From Plectrocnemia conspersa (lineage: Eukaryota > Arthropoda > Insecta > Trichoptera > Polycentropodidae): a DNA stretch of 64,000 bases. Below, one piece after another: positions 47,849 through 60,143 of this stretch (position 1 is the first letter of the stretch; each line of letters starts with the position of its first letter). The position numbers were made by a program, and so were the translations under genes. Below the pieces are notes generated by a model. That model saw only the letters and a program-made list of their open reading frames with translations. It was not told the origin of the DNA and did not search any database. The stretch lies in NCBI GenBank assembly GCA_009617715.1, contig VTFK01000529.1, positions 83,741 through 147,740 on the forward strand, in the 5' to 3' direction.

Positions 47849-48963
47849 CATGCGGCCCTCGACTTTCGCACATAATTGGTTCCTGAAAATGTGTGCGAAA
47901 GTTGAATGTTCGAAAGTAGAGGGAAGTAAAAAAAAAAAAATGTAATTGTGTGTATTTTAAAATATTTATTTATCAAGTAAATATAAGATGTTTAAGAGAC
48001 ATGTTTAAGTGGGGTTTGCGGGTGTTTCCTTTGAAAAGTTATCAAGAGTTACCTGTTTTCCACTATTCTTTTCCTTTTTTAATATAGTATTTTATAACAT
48101 GCTATGTCTTTATTGACCGCCCTACGCACTTGAGATATGCGTTTTCCATTGGGATCACAGTCTTCCATAATATTTAAAAAATTGTCAAGATGCGTAAAGG
48201 CTTCATTCGGTTTTTTCATTGTTATAGAGTTTTCCAAAATAAACCTGTCTCATCTACATAAAATACTTGGCTAGAGAAATATTCTCCATCTTCAATAATT
48301 TTGGATAATTAGGAAATAAATTCTTTTGCAGTATCTTTATCCGCATTAGGCGATTCTCCAGTAAATTTAATATTATGAAAAGAATACCTCATTTTAAAAT
48401 TGTAAAACCAATTGTTATTTGCTTGAAAAACTGTGTTAAAATCTTTTTTCAATCTATCCTTCCAATCTTTGTGCAAACTAAGAGCTTTTGCTTGAATAAT
48501 TGAAATACTCAGAGGGACATCTTTTTGATGTTGGTCATCGATGCAAGATGACAAAGATTTTTCCATTTCATCCATGTTTTTTTTACCGTGTTTTTTTGGA
48601 AACGTATCTTTAAAGATTGTGGAAATAAATCTTTAATTTCCACAATTTTGACCGTATTCCTTAATTAAATTCTTATTTTGCAAAATAGAACATATCGTAG
48701 ACCTGTTTGTATCATACGAACGTCAAATTGAAGCAAAATATTCACCACTATCAGAACGTCAAATAATTTCCATTTTTGTCTCGAATCGTGTGAAGTTTAT
48801 GAGTCCTTGATTTCTTTTTGTTCGTATCAACAATGAAGTTTTTACGTTTCTCACTCATGTTCATAATTTTTTTTTTTTTAAATATTTTTTTTAAAATGTT
48901 TTTTTAATGTGCGAAATAGCGAATTGTGCGAAAATCGAACGTTCGAAAGTCGAGGGCCGCCTG
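47849..48963 (-). mobile_element. Tigger/pogo-family element B, internally deleted
   Basis: This 1115-bp element has inverted ends CATGCGGCCCTCGACTTTCG (left) and CAGGCGGCCCTCGACTTTCG (right, opposite strand), 19 of 20 identical, flanked by TA at 47847-47848 and 48964-48965. This is the Tigger layout (ends starting CAG, TA duplication). The minus strand encodes the N-terminal and first catalytic part of the transposase; the rest is deleted. Confidence 0.93.
48225..48860 (-). pseudogene. Tigger/pogo transposase, N-terminal half (element B)
   Basis: The minus strand opens with MSEKRKNFIVDTNKKKSRTH, followed across a stop and frame changes by STICSILQNKNLIKEYG (helix-turn-helix region). A clean 88-codon piece (48575-48309) follows, with VPLSISIIQAKALSLHKDW and NNWFYNFKMRY, as in the CENP-B-type DNA-binding domain of pogo transposases. 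Beyond a stop, VFYVDETGLFWK carries the first catalytic aspartate. The second and third catalytic blocks are absent. Confidence 0.87.
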
Positions 48964-49035
48964 TAATGTATTCCAAAATAAATATAATGTCAGTTTATTA
49001 GAAAACATTTTAAAACTAGTCAAAAGAATATTTTA

Positions 49036-49834
49036 CCCCTTCGGGGGTTCCTCAAGGATCCAATCTGGGACCTCTGCTTTTTGTGTTATTTATTAATGAC
49101 ATAAATACAGCAATTAAAAATTCAAGTTTTTTTTTGTACGCAGATGATTTAAAATTATATAAATGCATTCGATCTGTTGCGGACTCCTTCTCTCTACAAA
49201 GTGATTTAGACTCTCTGTGGAGATGGGCTTCCGTTAACCGTCTGCCCTTCAGTGTCGGAAAGTGCCATACTGTGTCATTTTCTCGATCCCGTTCGCCATC
49301 AGCTTATTTCTACCATCTCGGTAGTAACATTTTGACTAGAGAAACTTCCATTAAAGATCTCGGAATCACTTTCGAGAGCAAATGGAGGTTCTCTCTACAC
49401 ATACACGACGTCTGTGATAAATCTTCCAAGATGCTCGGCTTTGTTATGAGGAATGCCTTTCACTTTGACGATCCGTCAGTTATTCGCATCCTCTATGACA
49501 CCTTAGTTCGTAGCATTCTTGAATCGGGATCTATAATTTGGAATCCCCGAATAGCCAAATATTCCCTTTTAGTAGAAAAAAAAAAAAAAAAAAAATGTAT
49601 TTAAGATACCTTTACAAAAGGACATTTGGTTATTATCCGTTCTTATATCCCAGCGCCTTTCTTTTAGGAGCGTTGGGATATGATTCGCTGAATTCAGAAA
49701 GCTGTATGTCGCTAAGCATTTTTCAAACTACTAAAAGGTGCTGTCGACAATCCAGCTATTCTCGAGGAATTCTAGTTTTGGGCTCCGGAACATTTTCGAG
49801 AATCACGATCGAGACCTCTTTTGATGGCAGTTAG
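49036..49834 (+). pseudogene. Reverse transcriptase remnant of LINE-2 copy B
   Basis: The open piece to 49604 reads GVPQGSNLGPLLFVLFINDI, YADD (49137-49148), NRLPFSVGKCHTVSFSRS, SIKDLGITFESKWRFS and SILESGSIIWNPRIAKYS. The A run follows and shifts the frame. The next piece gives RTFGYYPFLYPSAFLLGALG before another shift near 49700. Motif A, endonuclease and ORF1 are absent because of truncation. Confidence 0.9.
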
Positions 49835-50008
49835 GGCTAGGACATCCGCACTTGCCGACTCGCCTATAGCTGTGGACATACGGCTCCTTAATACGCTGGC
49901 ATTGAAAATTGATTTATTTAATGTTAGCTACGAGGATCTGATCCGGTTTATATCTTTTAATTTTGATATTTTATAATTTTTTTTTTTTTGTTTGTTTAAG
50001 TATTGTTA

Positions 50009-50197
<189 letters not shown>

Positions 50198-50226
50198 TAT
50201 GTTTTATAAATTTATAATTTGCTTTC

Positions 50227-50270
50227 GACCATCGTGGTGCATTGGGGTAACCTGTTAGGCCACGATGGTC
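50227..50270 (+). other. LINE-2 3'-UTR stem-loop (copy B)
   Basis: Arms GACCATCGTGGT (50227-50238) and GCCACGATGGTC (50259-50270) pair over 12 positions with one G-U. They enclose a 20-nt loop GCATTGGGGTAACCTGTTAG. The loop sequence and length match copy A. The stem base pair that is A-U in copy A is G-C here. Confidence 0.82.
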
Positions 50271-50457
50271 TTAATTTAATCGAAAAAATAAAATAAATAA
50301 ATTGCACTACTAAACTCCTACTAAAATATAACTTTTTTATTGTAATTTTATCACATTTAACGATCGAGCATAACAATTAATTGCAAACTTTGCTGATGTA
50401 GGCTAATCTTCTGTAGAAGCAGATTGCAAATCCATTGTTTAGACTCTAATTTTAAAT

Positions 50458-50506
50458 TTTTTTTAATACCATATCTCTAAACTTTAGAGATATGGTATTA
50501 AAAAAA
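50458..50506. repeat. Perfect 24-bp-arm palindrome with 1-nt centre
   Basis: The arms 50458-50481 and 50483-50506 are exactly complementary around a single C at 50482; the core is AATACCATATCTCTAAA. No flanking target duplication was identified. Confidence 0.95.
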
Positions 50507-50599
50507 CACAAGATCTCTTTGTTGGATAACGCAGAATTTCAAACATAATGAATCAAATAAACCGTTATCAAATTTGCATCATGTCTACCTAACACTTAA

Positions 50600-51210
50600 T
50601 CGTTTTGTGCCACTGTATCTTTCATAGTACACGACCTAAATACCTGCTATTTTTATAATTAAAAAAACGTCAAATGTTTTCAACTTGTCAGAGACTATAA
50701 CCCAAAAGGAGTATCGTTTCCAGTACATTTGGACCATTTACAGCTGTTGAAAATTGAAGTGCTGAGGTTGTCACAACAATACAATATTTAATTAATTTTT
50801 GCTATATTAGCAAACAATTAAAAATCTTTTCGGCATTTTTTTGCATGTTTCTCCATTATTTATTGCATTAACTTTAGTCGAGAAGTATTTTATTACAAAG
50901 GCGTAAACCAGAGGGCATCCCTAACTGATATTTCAGCCTTTGAGAAACAAAAATAGTTTAAATCAAGTTCTACGCAAATTATATTTTTTTATTAAAAATT
51001 ACGCTTCATTTATCACAAAGGTGCAAGTGGCTATTGGCAACCCTGGCAACGTTAAAAATAATCAAGTTAATTTTAGCTATTTTTAAAACAGTGGTAATAA
51101 TTTTAAATTTGTAATACTTAAATTTGTAAAACAGTTTCTGTAAATGTGGCTATTTCCATTACGGTCGCGTAGCGACTGAGCCCCGTATGTGGCGCGTGGC
51201 ATTAGAACGG
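50600..51210 (+). mobile_element. TTAA-flanked miniature element, family R1 (611 bp)
   Basis: TTAA at 50596-50599 and 51211-51214 bracket the unit. The left end TCGTTTTGTGCCACTG and the right end, on the opposite strand, CCGTTCTAATGCCACG are imperfect inverted repeats. The interior aligns with 17.0-17.65 kb and the right end with 14.17 kb. There is no coding capacity. A piggyBac-type origin is inferred from TTAA. Confidence 0.65.
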
Positions 51211-51214
51211 TTAA

Positions 51215-51800
51215 GCAGTTTTTTTGTAGTTGTTTTTATTTTTTTCTAATGTACAATAAACAATATGCAATGATATGTATCAATCAGATTAAGTGAATCC
51301 GTAGATGACCGTATGATGCTATGAAATAACAATAATAAAAAAACGCACCATATGAGTATCGATTCATCCACGCCCCCGTGAACGCAGTGCACAATCCCGC
51401 GGAGTGAAATAGTAAAATCGTGAGAGCCCACAACTCACCAAAATACTAGAGCCACGGCCAAATCAGTACAGCCCTGACGTCCGGGCCGTCCGGGTGTCTG
51501 CCGCGCTCCAGGAATACGGGTTCGCGCACGACAGTGTTTGTAAACAAATTGCCCGTGCGAACTTGTGCAAAAGCTCACAGCTGATCGGCCTTCTTCGCGA
51601 GCTTTCTCGAACAGTTTAACATATTCGGAACACGTCTTTTATTTTCGGTTCGAAAAGCAAGTGCACAAGTTGTGCACTCAAAATTCTTTCTGCGATTTAC
51701 GACCCCTTTCATTGACACGCAATGGACCTGACTCAGAAGGGCATGGATTTATTAGGCTCTCGAGTATTTCTGATAGTCCTAGATAACCGGTCATGAGTAT
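51215..51800. other. GC-richer island
   Basis: The block at about 51350-51780 is CpG-rich with short frames on both strands and no domain. It contains GTCCGGGCCGTCCGGGTG, a short internal repeat of CCGTCCGGG type. It is a regulatory or noncoding-exon candidate. Confidence 0.35.
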
Positions 51801-53140
51801 TACATGTATTAATCAAATCTATACATATTTTAAATTATAATTTTTAATAATATATTTATAAATTCTGTTTTATTTATTATTTTATACACTATTTAGATTA
51901 ATAATATTCATTAACAGCAGAAAAATTATCGGAAACAAACTTATGTTGATTATTTAATTGTACTTTAAATTAATTTAATTCGACGCGACATTTACTATGA
52001 TATAAAGTGGAACAAATTTTACATTTAAAAATCACTTTTTAGTTATTTACTTTATAGACATTACATTATAAATAATTTTCTAAATAATTCCTAAAAATAG
52101 ATTCCAATGTCTGAATTATTATTACACGCTGAAACGTTTTAGATGAACGCGTATTATGTTACAGCGGCACATTTGCTATAATTACTGCACCTTTCTTAAT
52201 AATGTGCCTTAAAAAAAATTGAATTGCTATTTCTTTACTTTCTATAATAAATTCGCCGATAGGATAAGTGTTGCTTATGATTAAAAATTAATTTAATAAT
52301 ACTTACAATGATTTTATATTAAACATAATAAATTATTTAAAATTTAAATATAATAGTTATATTAAACACAATAAATTATTATCATTAGTATTACTAAAAT
52401 ATCTTATGATTAAAATTTTGTGAATGAGTTGCAGTGTCTACTAAAATTCATAGGAGACATATCAGATTGGTAATTAAATATTCATATTTTTTTATTGATA
52501 TTACCTTAAAGTTTTAAAGATAATAATACATTTAAGGTTTGCATATGTCGTTTAATGATAACCCATGTTTGAAAATACTGTGATAGCTTTACTGAACTTG
52601 ACTTAACTTGTGAAAAAAAAAAAGATAACAAATCAGTATCTGATTTTTCGTTGTATTTTTTTTTCTTGAATTTAAAATTAAAATATTTGTCGGATTTTAA
52701 AAGACTGTTATTGTTGGCGCTTGTTTACTTTTCAACAATTATGCATACATAGTACAAAAAATATACATTACGTCACAACTGTAACGTTGAGTGCTTTGCA
52801 CAATAGCGTATTTTTTCACAAAGTCTTGTCTTACTTAATTAGTCGCTAAAAACTGTTATTAGGTAGAATAGTCATTTTTGTTGTCTCAATCTAAGTTTTA
52901 AAATTTTCAACAGCTTTTAAGCTTTCAATCTTACTCTGTGTTAAATTTTCATCAAACGAATATAAATGATTCCATTTGATGTATTTTCCTTCCAACGCCA
53001 AACACTTAGTATATATCCATAGTATGACGCCATTTGATGAATGATCAAAAGCACTGTCACATTTTAAATTGCGTTCTCTATTCCCCACTGCATTTTCACA
53101 CTGCATATGGCAGTATAACGTACGTATATAATATTCACAA
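51801..53140. other. AT-rich noncoding DNA
   Basis: A 20-odd-bp word ATTAAACATAATAAATTATT recurs 43 bp later with one change (about 52319 and 52362). Otherwise nothing is supportable. Confidence 0.4.
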
Positions 53141-53400
53141 TTCCAAATGAGTCATTCGATGCGATCTCGCCGCATTATCGCACGCACATTCACAATCAAT
53201 CCGCCATTGTATCGGACAGGTGTCGGCAACCTATCACCACTCGTGTGCGAAATATATTCCAGCCAGACCGACGACCGGGACATGACATGTGATCCCATCA
53301 CTTGTCACGTTAACATGACATTATATCCGGGTCCGTTGTTGTGCAACATGATCTGCGTGCATTGATTTTAAAATGACAATGTTCTAAAGACCGGGACGCG
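53141..53400. promoter_or_regulatory. Candidate regulatory island
   Basis: CpG-richer block with GCCATTGT at 53203-53210 and a cluster of E-box-like CATGTG and CACTTG words near 53285-53310. No coding potential is supportable. Function is inferred. Confidence 0.3.
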
Positions 53401-54506
53401 TGCTTTAATAGCCGATTAAATCAATCTGATATCATTTAATTGATTAATAAATATCATCACTGTTTGATTATATGACAAATATGACATACGATAGACTAGC
53501 CCAATGCGTTACAACGGGATAAACACAATCAACACCAGACTGAAATAAGTATGTCACTATTTTTATTTAAATTATTCATGATATTCATCAATGAATTAAA
53601 GAAAATCTGCGAGAATCTTTCAAGTGTTAGTCACCAACTGTACCACTTCTCAGTTAAAAATAATTATTATATAATAAATTTTTTTTATTTTATAAATTGT
53701 ATGTTTGTAAGAAAATGTGTATAAATATATTATGTATTGTAGAATACCTCCCAAGACGCATATGTCTATTTTAAGTTTAAAATTGAACCCTCGTTCATCC
53801 CCCAGAGGATTATTGTTTTCGTAGAACAACATATGAATGCACTCACACGATATACATAACTACAACACAATTTACAGTCAAAATATATTATATTATTTTG
53901 GCACTATAATATTTAAAAAGTGTCATTATTAAAATGCATCATATTTTAAAATGCACTGTTTTAATCCAAGAGTCTTAAATTCGATCCCTAATTTTAATAC
54001 AATATTTTACGGTATCCGATTTCGCTACAAATTAAAATTTAATATTATAGATGCAGCATTTACCTTATTTTTCAAACTAAAAAACATTAGTAAAACATGT
54101 ATTTTCTAACTCACGACTTACTTCATGCGTTAAATGTGGATTTTGTGCTTATTTGTATTTTTTTAGTATTTATTAATACGACTTGTTTAAAATACATTTT
54201 TTTTAAATTGGTTCAAAGAAACGTCGTTATCTCTTTAGGGGCGTCAAAACGGTCGTCACAGTACATATTTATAGACTGTTTCTATATTTATATATATTTT
54301 ATCTATCCATATGGTATATATACATTTATTTTAATTGACGAAAATTTTCAGTAATCTCACATTCGTCGCTCCCTTTAAAGTTAAAATTTAATAATAAAAT
54401 AATAAACACATAATATTAAATTGTACAATATTTTATTGCTAGAAAGATAAAATATTACTTATAATTTCACCGATTAAGTTTTTGATTTTCTTTGAATTTT
54501 TTTTTT
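53401..54506. other. AT-rich noncoding DNA
   Basis: No supportable features; an 85-codon frame at 54097-54354 is hydrophobic because of T-rich sequence and shows no domain. Confidence 0.4.
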
Positions 54507-54555
54507 TTACTTATGTAATAATTGCTATTTTTAATAGCAATTATTACATAAGTAA
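54507..54555. repeat. Perfect 23-bp-arm palindrome with 3-nt loop
   Basis: The arms 54507-54529 and 54533-54555 are exactly complementary around TTT; the arm core is ACTTATGTAATAATTGCTATT read to the centre. No target duplication was recognised. Confidence 0.95.
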
Positions 54556-57500
54556 TAGTTCTTGTTTAATTAATATTTTATTACGACTGCTAAGGAATAG
54601 ATTTTTTTTATATTATGTACATTAATAACACTCGAACTCTGTTATTGATAGCGTTCTTTTTGTTTGAAAGAAAATGTTAATTCTGCTCTTGTATGTGGAT
54701 TATACAATAGATAATATATTGCATATATGAAGGTCATATATTCAATTCCAACTTGAACTTATCATTGCTATAATTTCGATCGATCACGTAGATTAGCTTA
54801 TCATAGCTTTAGTTTAATCTCGCTGAACAATATCGGGTTGATTAACTAATATTGGGCTTACTTATCTAATAATAAGCTCATATTTAGTAGTATGTACAAA
54901 AATATTAAGCTCAATCAAAATCCTATGTAATTTATTATCAAAATAAAAAAAAACACCAACAAACAATCCATAAACGTCTCATTCGCATTGTAGCGCCCCG
55001 ATGGGGGTCGGTTAAATTAACGGTCTCATCTATTCGCCCGCGTTTAATTTAAATTTTAATTATGTCTCGCCTGTATGAAGTGCTGCAATGCATAGTTGGT
55101 TAACACCGGTGTCTATTTTAAACATGCCCAAAAAGTGTATCTATCCGAATGCATGCTAGCTGGCTGTAAATCCATCGACGGTAACGCAGTTCCCCCATCG
55201 GCTAACAGCAGTCCAGGTCTCCCCCGGACTAACACGACTCCCCTGCTGCGAGGAGACCGACTGACTCACCGCATACAAAACGACCCCAGCATGTTTGCTT
55301 AAAAATGTTAAATAACAGCTTAAACAATATGTCGCTATATATGCACGTAAGCTTTGGAGGAGGAAAGATGGCTCAAAACAACCGAACGATGTTCTACAAC
55401 AAATGCAGATATCTCATTATGATTTAAATGTTAAAAATGGTACACGAGATATCAACATTTAAAATATCGTTAGTTGAATTTGCCACTTATATGTATTGTG
55501 CTTAAAGCTTACGATTGACTTGAGGAAACTCGTCGATTATTGAGAAATACCGAATTTTGCATGATAACGTTATTGCCATCATAAATTGCAGATCTGCGTT
55601 AGTTAAGCTTATATATGTGTGTGTCGTCTAGTTTGCTCTTTTCTATTGGCTTCAGCTTAACCTCGAATATGCGGTGGTATGTTCGACGGTTGCTTATTGA
55701 TGGCAAACGTATTTTTAATTAGGTTTAATCAATATTTTACTTTTGAAAAGAAGTAATATTGTTGGGTCTGCGAAATGAGATTGTATCTAATTTTTTTCGT
55801 TAAATTTAACCGCGTGTTTTGATCAGATTTAGTCACGCATTTTACATGCAAATTTTTTATGGAAAAAATTCTCCCTTAGTCTCGTATACAATGTAAATTA
55901 TGGACATATTTATGTTGTATTACATAATTCATTATTAATTATATTTGCAATTTTTTATAAAATGGTTATTTATTGATATGATAATAAGTGATATTGAGCT
56001 TAATAATATTTACAAAATAAAACATATTTTACGTGTTATTATATTTATATAAATTTCATACTAACTTATTATAAGTTTGATAAATATGATAATAAACTAT
56101 TTGCAAGTGTTTCATAGATCGTAATGATACTTTTTGTGCTTTTATTATGACAAAAAACATACAAATTCATTTTAATGTGACATTTTCCATGCAATTGAAT
56201 CTATATTATTTATGGATATAACCCATTCATTTTATGACACTCATAATATTATATCTATTTTGGCGAGAAACGAAATTGCCCGGAACCGATTCGCAAACGC
56301 TATTAACGCCATCGAAAACAAACAAACCAGAAAAGTGTCCACCCTGACTTTTGTTTTTCCAAGTAATACTAGAAAAGGCCTTGTTGACAATTTCATCTCG
56401 GTTTTCGATGTTTTTCTTCTTTCTATTTTGGCAAAAAGCGATCAATCATCTCGCGGGACTTTAGCCGGGATGTTATCCCCGTCGCTAAAAGCCTTCGAGC
56501 GAAATGTCAACCATAACCGGAAACTAAAGGTCGCCGAAAGTCGGGCGACCTTTCGCCTTTTTTGTTTTTCCTTCTCGCGTCCCCGCCCTGTGGCGCCAAT
56601 GGTCTAAATCAGGGCTTTTTAACTTTACATTTGCTGACAAAAAGATCAGTTGTTACTATTATTAAGATATTATGATACAATTCAAAGTGAATATGATCCA
56701 TTCAAACAATAATATCTTTTTAGAATGTCAGTAAATAGTTTTATATTATATATGTGATACTTATTCATATGAAAGGAGAATTATTTTTAAAAAAGTAGAA
56801 CATATTTATAAGTGTTAATATTTTACAAAAATGCACTTTAAAAAGCTTTCAGAAGGCCTCTTATTTTCCAACGTCACGTGTTGTTTTTTTACTTAATAAC
56901 ACCATATATTTATTTAATTTAAAAATCACTACATTGCTATAAACAGCAACAAGTTAAAGATTAATTTCAGCAGCATTTTTATTTACATGAGAATTGCATC
57001 ACTAAATGAACCTCACACTTGTAATCATAAATATAGTATTTCTTAAATTAGTCCGCGATCCGTAGTTGTTAATAACTGTCCTAAACGTTTACCGTTCGCT
57101 TTTACGGCGCCCGCGGATGCGCCCATCAAAAATTGGCGCCCCCGGGCGATTGTGCAAATATTTGCACAGTTTTATTATCGCGCCGTAAAGACCGAAAATA
57201 AAAGATGATGCGAGAAACTGACGAGCATAATAAACTGTCGAGGGGGATTCTCTAAACGGCCGAATCATGCTGACTTTGCCGAAATTAAAAATTGCCATTA
57301 TGGCAGTTGTTTATTTTTGTGTAATTTAATTATTGCGCTATAGATGTGACGATTTGGAACTCTCGCCTAGTAGCGCGGTTGTTAAAACGTGCCTGTCGCT
57401 AAGACTGATGGTGTTTGTGTGTGTGTGTTATTTGTGATTATACGACAAACTGCGAAAGACTGAAGAAGGCGGTCCAAATATAAGAAGATTGATGGCAACG

Positions 57501-57715
57501 AATGGGCACTAATCTGACCAAATTGAACAAATCTAGGGTTACTGAAATTTCCATCGTAAGTATACACATTATATAGTATTTGTTGTGAATTTAAAAATAA
57601 TCATTTTATTTTGTTAGCTATATGAATATTAAAAATTAATTTGTGACTTTATTAAGATTATTAAAATATTAAAGACTGGTTTATAATTATTATGCAATAT
57701 ATTTTTTATTTTATT
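54556..57715. other. Noncoding DNA with islands at 54980-55310, 56210-56610 and 57080-57300
   Basis: Each island is GC- and CpG-richer than its flanks and lacks a domain-bearing frame. The 56210-56610 island carries a 131-codon frame that I do not accept as coding, and a perfect 10-bp stem AAAGGTCGCC/GGCGACCTTT (56526-56535 and 56544-56553). The remainder is A/T-rich. Confidence 0.4.
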
Positions 57716-58225
57716 TTTCTAGCGTCATTTCCGATTCGAGACATTGGCGATGACGTTGTTCTCGGGAGATTAATACAGACAGTGGTTTTCCCTGCTGCCT
57801 TCTGTACCGCAGTTTCACCACGTCTGCTGCTCTCTATCAGGGATTTAATCTCCGAGCTACCTTTTCCTATATAAGTTACCTTTCAATATGAAGCTCATCT
57901 TCCCAGATTATACAAGACGTATGTGGCATATCTCCATAGATATAATTTAGGAGTTGTCTTTTCCCATAAAGGTAGTGTTTCAACACTGCCGAGCCCTTTT
58001 TACCCGAAAATGAATGATGACTCTCTAAGTCGAGCTGTGCTTAGTTTAGAGCGGTGGCACTCATTTACCGCTGTCCTGAAATCTTTATAGCGATGTAACA
58101 TTTTATGAAGAAAGCCTTTTTTTGAGCTTACATGTCACTTCTCTGGTCTCGGCGTTCCTTTTCCAGGGTTAACTGACTCTAAAAAGTTTTTCCCCATTCG
58201 CAACCCGGGAACCCGCGTTGTTGTA
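57716..58225. other. Unclassified GC-richer block, possible repeat or exon
   Basis: A sharp composition change begins at a splice-acceptor-like pyrimidine tract ending TTTTTCTAG (to about 57722). Plus-strand pieces such as SFPIRDIGDDVVLGRLIQTV and minus-strand pieces such as SSEIKSLIESSRRGETAVQK are both open, but neither matches a family I know, and stops break both. It reads more like a decayed repeat (for example a LINE 3' region) than a regulatory island, but an exon cannot be excluded. Confidence 0.35.
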
Positions 58226-60143
58226 TAGAGTTCTACATACGAATTAATATAAAAAATATTCAATAAAATAAATACTACTGCACATACATATAATAGCAAT
58301 ATTAAAATTGTTTTTTAAATAATTTCGCCTAAATATCTAAATTATAGCCTAAAGAAAAATACTATTTAAATAAGTTCCCCCAAATATCTTAATTATAGCC
58401 CAAAGGTATTCTATTGGTTTATTTAGGAACTATTCTAAAACTCATCTATATTGTTTTAATTAAAATGCTCATTAACTGATTTTTTTATCCAATGATAGAG
58501 TACGGAATCATCTATGAAGTTGCAATCCGAATTTGAGCTCACGTGCTTTTCCATCGAAGGGATGTAAAGAAATCCTAGATTTGTATAGTCTGTGAATACT
58601 TTTTATTCCAGAATATAAAAACACTTCCAGATCGTTTGACTCTTTAATAAAAATAAAAATTAATTTCACAATTTATAATTGAATAATAATTTAATTTCGC
58701 ACAGTTGCCTGTAGATATTGTTGGCTTTGATATGTATAAATTTATTTTACTCTCATCAGAGAGCCTCTTCTAACCAAAGCGGTCCAGCTATTGTGTCAAT
58801 TGCTCCATTTTATACGTGCTTGACGCATTTCTTTGATTAATAACGGATTTTGGCAGGTGTACAACCACATACAAAACTTTTTTAGATAGTTATTTTTACC
58901 CTTAATTATAGTTAAATAGTTATAAAAATGAGGCAAAAATGTTTTTAATACATTTTATTTATTTTATACTTCAAATATTATCACCAATATAATTATAATG
59001 ACTCAATATTAAATATAAATCTATCAACAAAATGTAAAAATATGTACACATCGCTTACATTTTTATACAATATTATAATTACTTTTGGCTTTTCAATGTT
59101 TAGCTTTAATTAATTGCCATTTAAATAAGCACTTATCAATATTCTTTAAGTGTTAATTGTTATTTTTATCACTTACAAAGTATATAAGTGCATTATTATT
59201 TATAATATAAATAAATGCATCTTGTTCTTAAAAACATGTAGGTGCAATAAAAAAATATAGGATTATATTCATTTATAATTTTATTTTAATAAATACTCCA
59301 GGCTTTCTGTATTTCACATACAACACACACAAAAGTGTGTAATCGACATTTGGCCACAACTGTTTAATATCCAAACAAATCGAGCTAATGAGCCGCAATA
59401 ATTTCGCGTCACGAATGCGAAATGCATCTGACAGATGTTGCAGGCTGGGTGCGGTCGTTTCAATTTTCGTAATACAAGCATGTGCGATATGCGAATTTTT
59501 ATTTATTTGATCTACACATGAATAGTTTTTTAAAGTAATATAAATAAAATGAACACAATACCCTTCATAGGGATGAATGAGATACCATATGGTTAACTAA
59601 GATCCCCTGCATATTATTATTTTTTTAATATGATTCCAAATTACAGGATTAATTTAATATTAAATTTATTACTACAATATACAAAATTACATAACACATT
59701 TTTAAAAGCAATTCTGCGGATATTTTAAATAAACGCTGATGTTTGGCGGTTATAGTGACGTAAGCGCGGATCGTAGAGCTACGGCGCTACGGCTCGTAGC
59801 CAAGAAAGTGGGCCATGCTTTTACTATACACATTATACGTCACTATATGGCTTCGACCGGTTATTATTTCACTATAGCTAAGGGGGTTATGGTGCCGCAT
59901 CTCCATTCGGTTAACATGCGCCAACCCCGACAGAGCAGGCAAAGTGCCAAAGCGCACAGAGGCCTATGGCGTATAATATTTTTTTTATTGCCATTACCCT
60001 TTCGTTGTCGGAGGGTCGTTTAATTTATGTGTTTTTTGGTGATGGATAAATTATTTTTAATAAATCTATAAGTACATATATGCATTAAAATAAATATATA
60101 TATATGTTTAATTTAAAGAATTATAAATACTTGTCAATGTTTT
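58226..60143. other. Noncoding DNA with a small duplication and an island at about 59735-60020
   Basis: A short tandem duplication shares AATATCTAAATTATAGCC-like words at about 58331-58350 and 58382-58401. The island at 59735-60020 has a CRE-like TGACGTAA (59756-59763) and two adjacent hairpin words (CGTAGAGCTACG and GCTACGGCTCGTAGC, 59772-59800). Its 94-codon frame has no domain. Confidence 0.4.

Noticed and set aside
56212..56607. 131-codon plus-strand open frame
   Set aside because: Composition follows the island, no domain is recognisable, and an antisense frame overlaps it.
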